Origin: Actinomycetota bacterium
GTDB taxonomy: Bacteria > Actinomycetota > Actinomycetes > Nanopelagicales > Nanopelagicaceae
Direction: 5' to 3'
NCBI GenBank assembly: GCA_009700155.1
Contig: WLMP01000011.1
Location: forward strand, 1 to 17,307
Length of the DNA: 17,307 nt
How positions within the stretch are numbered: the stretch's first letter is position 1; every line of letters begins with the position of its first letter. The notes below the pieces were generated by a model. It searched no databases. It saw only the letters and a program-made list of their open reading frames with translations, and had not been told where the DNA came from. This document shows, piece after piece, positions 17,101 to 17,307 of this stretch. Position numbers and translations under genes: made by a program.

Positions 17101-17307
17101 TTTATCTGCAGGAAATAAATCTAAAATTCCCCCTCGGACTGCAAAATCACCTCTTCGTTCAACTAGATCAGATCGAGAGTATCCAAACTTTATAAGTAAT
17201 TTCACTAACTCTGACATAATAAAATTACTCTTACTGCTAATTGTTATTCTTGTAGAGCTTAAATCATTTGAAATTATTGGCTGTAAAAGCGCTCTGACTG
17301 AACAAAC
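14125..17307 (-). CDS. mfd: Transcription-repair coupling factor Mfd (5' end beyond window)
   Basis: Mfd is a large ATPase that pushes stalled RNA polymerase off lesions and recruits UvrA. About 1060 residues are visible. The frame continues without a stop to the right edge, where VCSVRALLQP matches UvrB-like domain 1. The methionine at 17217 is therefore internal, and roughly 100-150 N-terminal residues lie outside. Going on: ERRGDFAVRGGILDLFP of domain 1, the RNA-polymerase-binding CarD-like module LNAGDYVVHEQHGVGRYLEL, Walker A GDVGYGKTE, the DEEQ box in VVDEEQRFGVEH, SATPIPRTLEMA, HGQMNEKVLED of the TRG region, and QLRGRVGRS (motif VI), then the C-terminal UvrA-inhibiting domain. It appears to be the promoter-proximal gene of the mfd-lipoprotein-mazG-eno unit in view. 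Confidence 0.97.
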   Translation of the reverse strand, partial: VCSVRALLQPIISNDLSSTRITISSKSNFIMSELVKLLIKFGYSRSDLVERRGDFAVRGGILDLFPADKEHPIRIDFFGDEIDDLSYFSIPDQRSINKIEGELIIYPCRELLIDDNLKQKAKSLGDEFPEIRELTDKVAEGIYFEGIESLAAGLVENFKMLLDYLPNSSQIWLVDEPRISSRSIDLVETNKEFLEAAWSNIGWSERQEVQAPIELSNKLGVGGFYQLIDVKERAAIKGINLRSLNQYSSTPEDSILSFFENIESYGSKYEIAINEISDWQKQGFIVIFTASGTGTLKRFSELLNSADIANQIYTNLDQQPEKNLVQLIKSDIQHGFISQKYKLVLISDKDISGQKSADKDLARMPSKRRKAIDPLQLNAGDYVVHEQHGVGRYLELITRTSNGASREYLVIEYAPSKRGLPADRIFVPTDTLEQVTKYVGGESPSLNRIGGTDWQTSKRKARKAVKQIAAELIRLYAARMSSPGFAFSPDTTWQKELEDSFPFVETIDQQATIDEVKQDMEKPNPMDRIVCGDVGYGKTEIAVRAAFKAVQDSKQVAILVPTTLLVQQHFKTFSARYSGFPIKLAALSRFNTAAESKDIISQLKSGIVDVVIGTHRLLSKDIEFLNLGLLVVDEEQRFGVEHKEELKKARTNVDVLSMSATPIPRTLEMAITGIREMSNITTPPEDRHPVLTYVGPYDDKQVAAAIHRELLRDGQVFYIHNRVESIELVSEKIKSLIPGIRIGIAHGQMNEKVLEDVILSFWNREFDLLLCTTIIESGIDIPNANTLIVDRSDLFGLSQLHQLRGRVGRSRERAYAYFLYPTEQPISELAHDRLTTIATNTDLGAGMQVALKDLEIRGAGNLLGGQQSGHIAEVGFDLYMRMVADAVDEFKSGYFEDKPKKIECKIELPLNANLPVEYVNSERLRLDIYRRLAEAQDIESISEIKTELLDRFGAIPQATEELMKVANLRLFARSLGITDISISGKHLRLSPVNLAESNQVKLLRIYPGSIYKQASQTLLVTRPITANWLDTAKVGNTSTLEWVDEVIKNLIQPKIASVHD

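Noticed and set aside
17215..17217. ATG as the start of mfd
   Set aside because: The frame stays open upstream to the window edge and encodes VCSVRALLQP-like sequence found in Mfd proteins, so this methionine is internal.

Overview
The window reads as a vertically inherited, gene-dense piece of a low-GC actinobacterial chromosome, about 40% GC by eye. Several families shown here are typical of Actinobacteria: the PhoH2 type with an N-terminal PIN domain, DUF3817, DUF4307, DUF501, the actinobacterial Bax-inhibitor/YccA form, and a DrrA/DrrB transporter. The gene string mfd - lipoprotein - mazG - eno - ftsB/divIC-like - DUF501 - ppx/gppA is a familiar actinobacterial block. AT-rich codon use and very short gaps between genes suggest a streamlined lineage such as freshwater Nanopelagicales (acI). 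That assignment is inference, and no 16S rRNA gene is present to test it.

Layout. Bases 1-176 hold no gene I recognise, only a hairpin and a perfect palindrome. From 177 to 2813 a leftward group encodes PhoH2, a DUF3817 membrane protein, SURF1 and a 46-residue membrane peptide. DUF4307 and greA run rightward at 2881-3781. A leftward DrrB/DrrA-type ABC exporter pair (3786-5566) meets greA tail to tail with 4 bases between them. Two rightward major-facilitator efflux genes (5661-8531) follow and end in a strong bidirectional terminator. From 8562 to the right edge everything is leftward: a Bax-inhibitor-1/YccA protein, a 73-nt tRNA with a UAA anticodon, then (in reverse of transcription order) ppx/gppA, DUF501, a DivIC/FtsB-like protein, enolase, MazG, a SurA-N-type lipoprotein and Mfd. 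The mfd reading frame runs off the window, so its 5' end is missing. There is no gene-free stretch longer than 300 bases.

How the genes fit together. SURF1 serves cytochrome oxidase assembly, and the DUF3817 protein and the new small membrane peptide probably travel with it. GreA and Mfd are both RNA polymerase rescue or repair factors. MazG and Ppx/GppA clean up nucleotides, (p)ppGpp or polyphosphate. Enolase is core glycolysis, and the DivIC-like protein belongs to the divisome. The ABC pair and two MFS pumps form an efflux island between housekeeping blocks.

I see no CRISPR array, insertion sequence, prophage or toxin-antitoxin module. The least ordinary items are the tRNA, which has a leucine anticodon but no long variable arm and is bracketed by an 11-bp inverted repeat, and the 46-residue peptide gene in front of SURF1.
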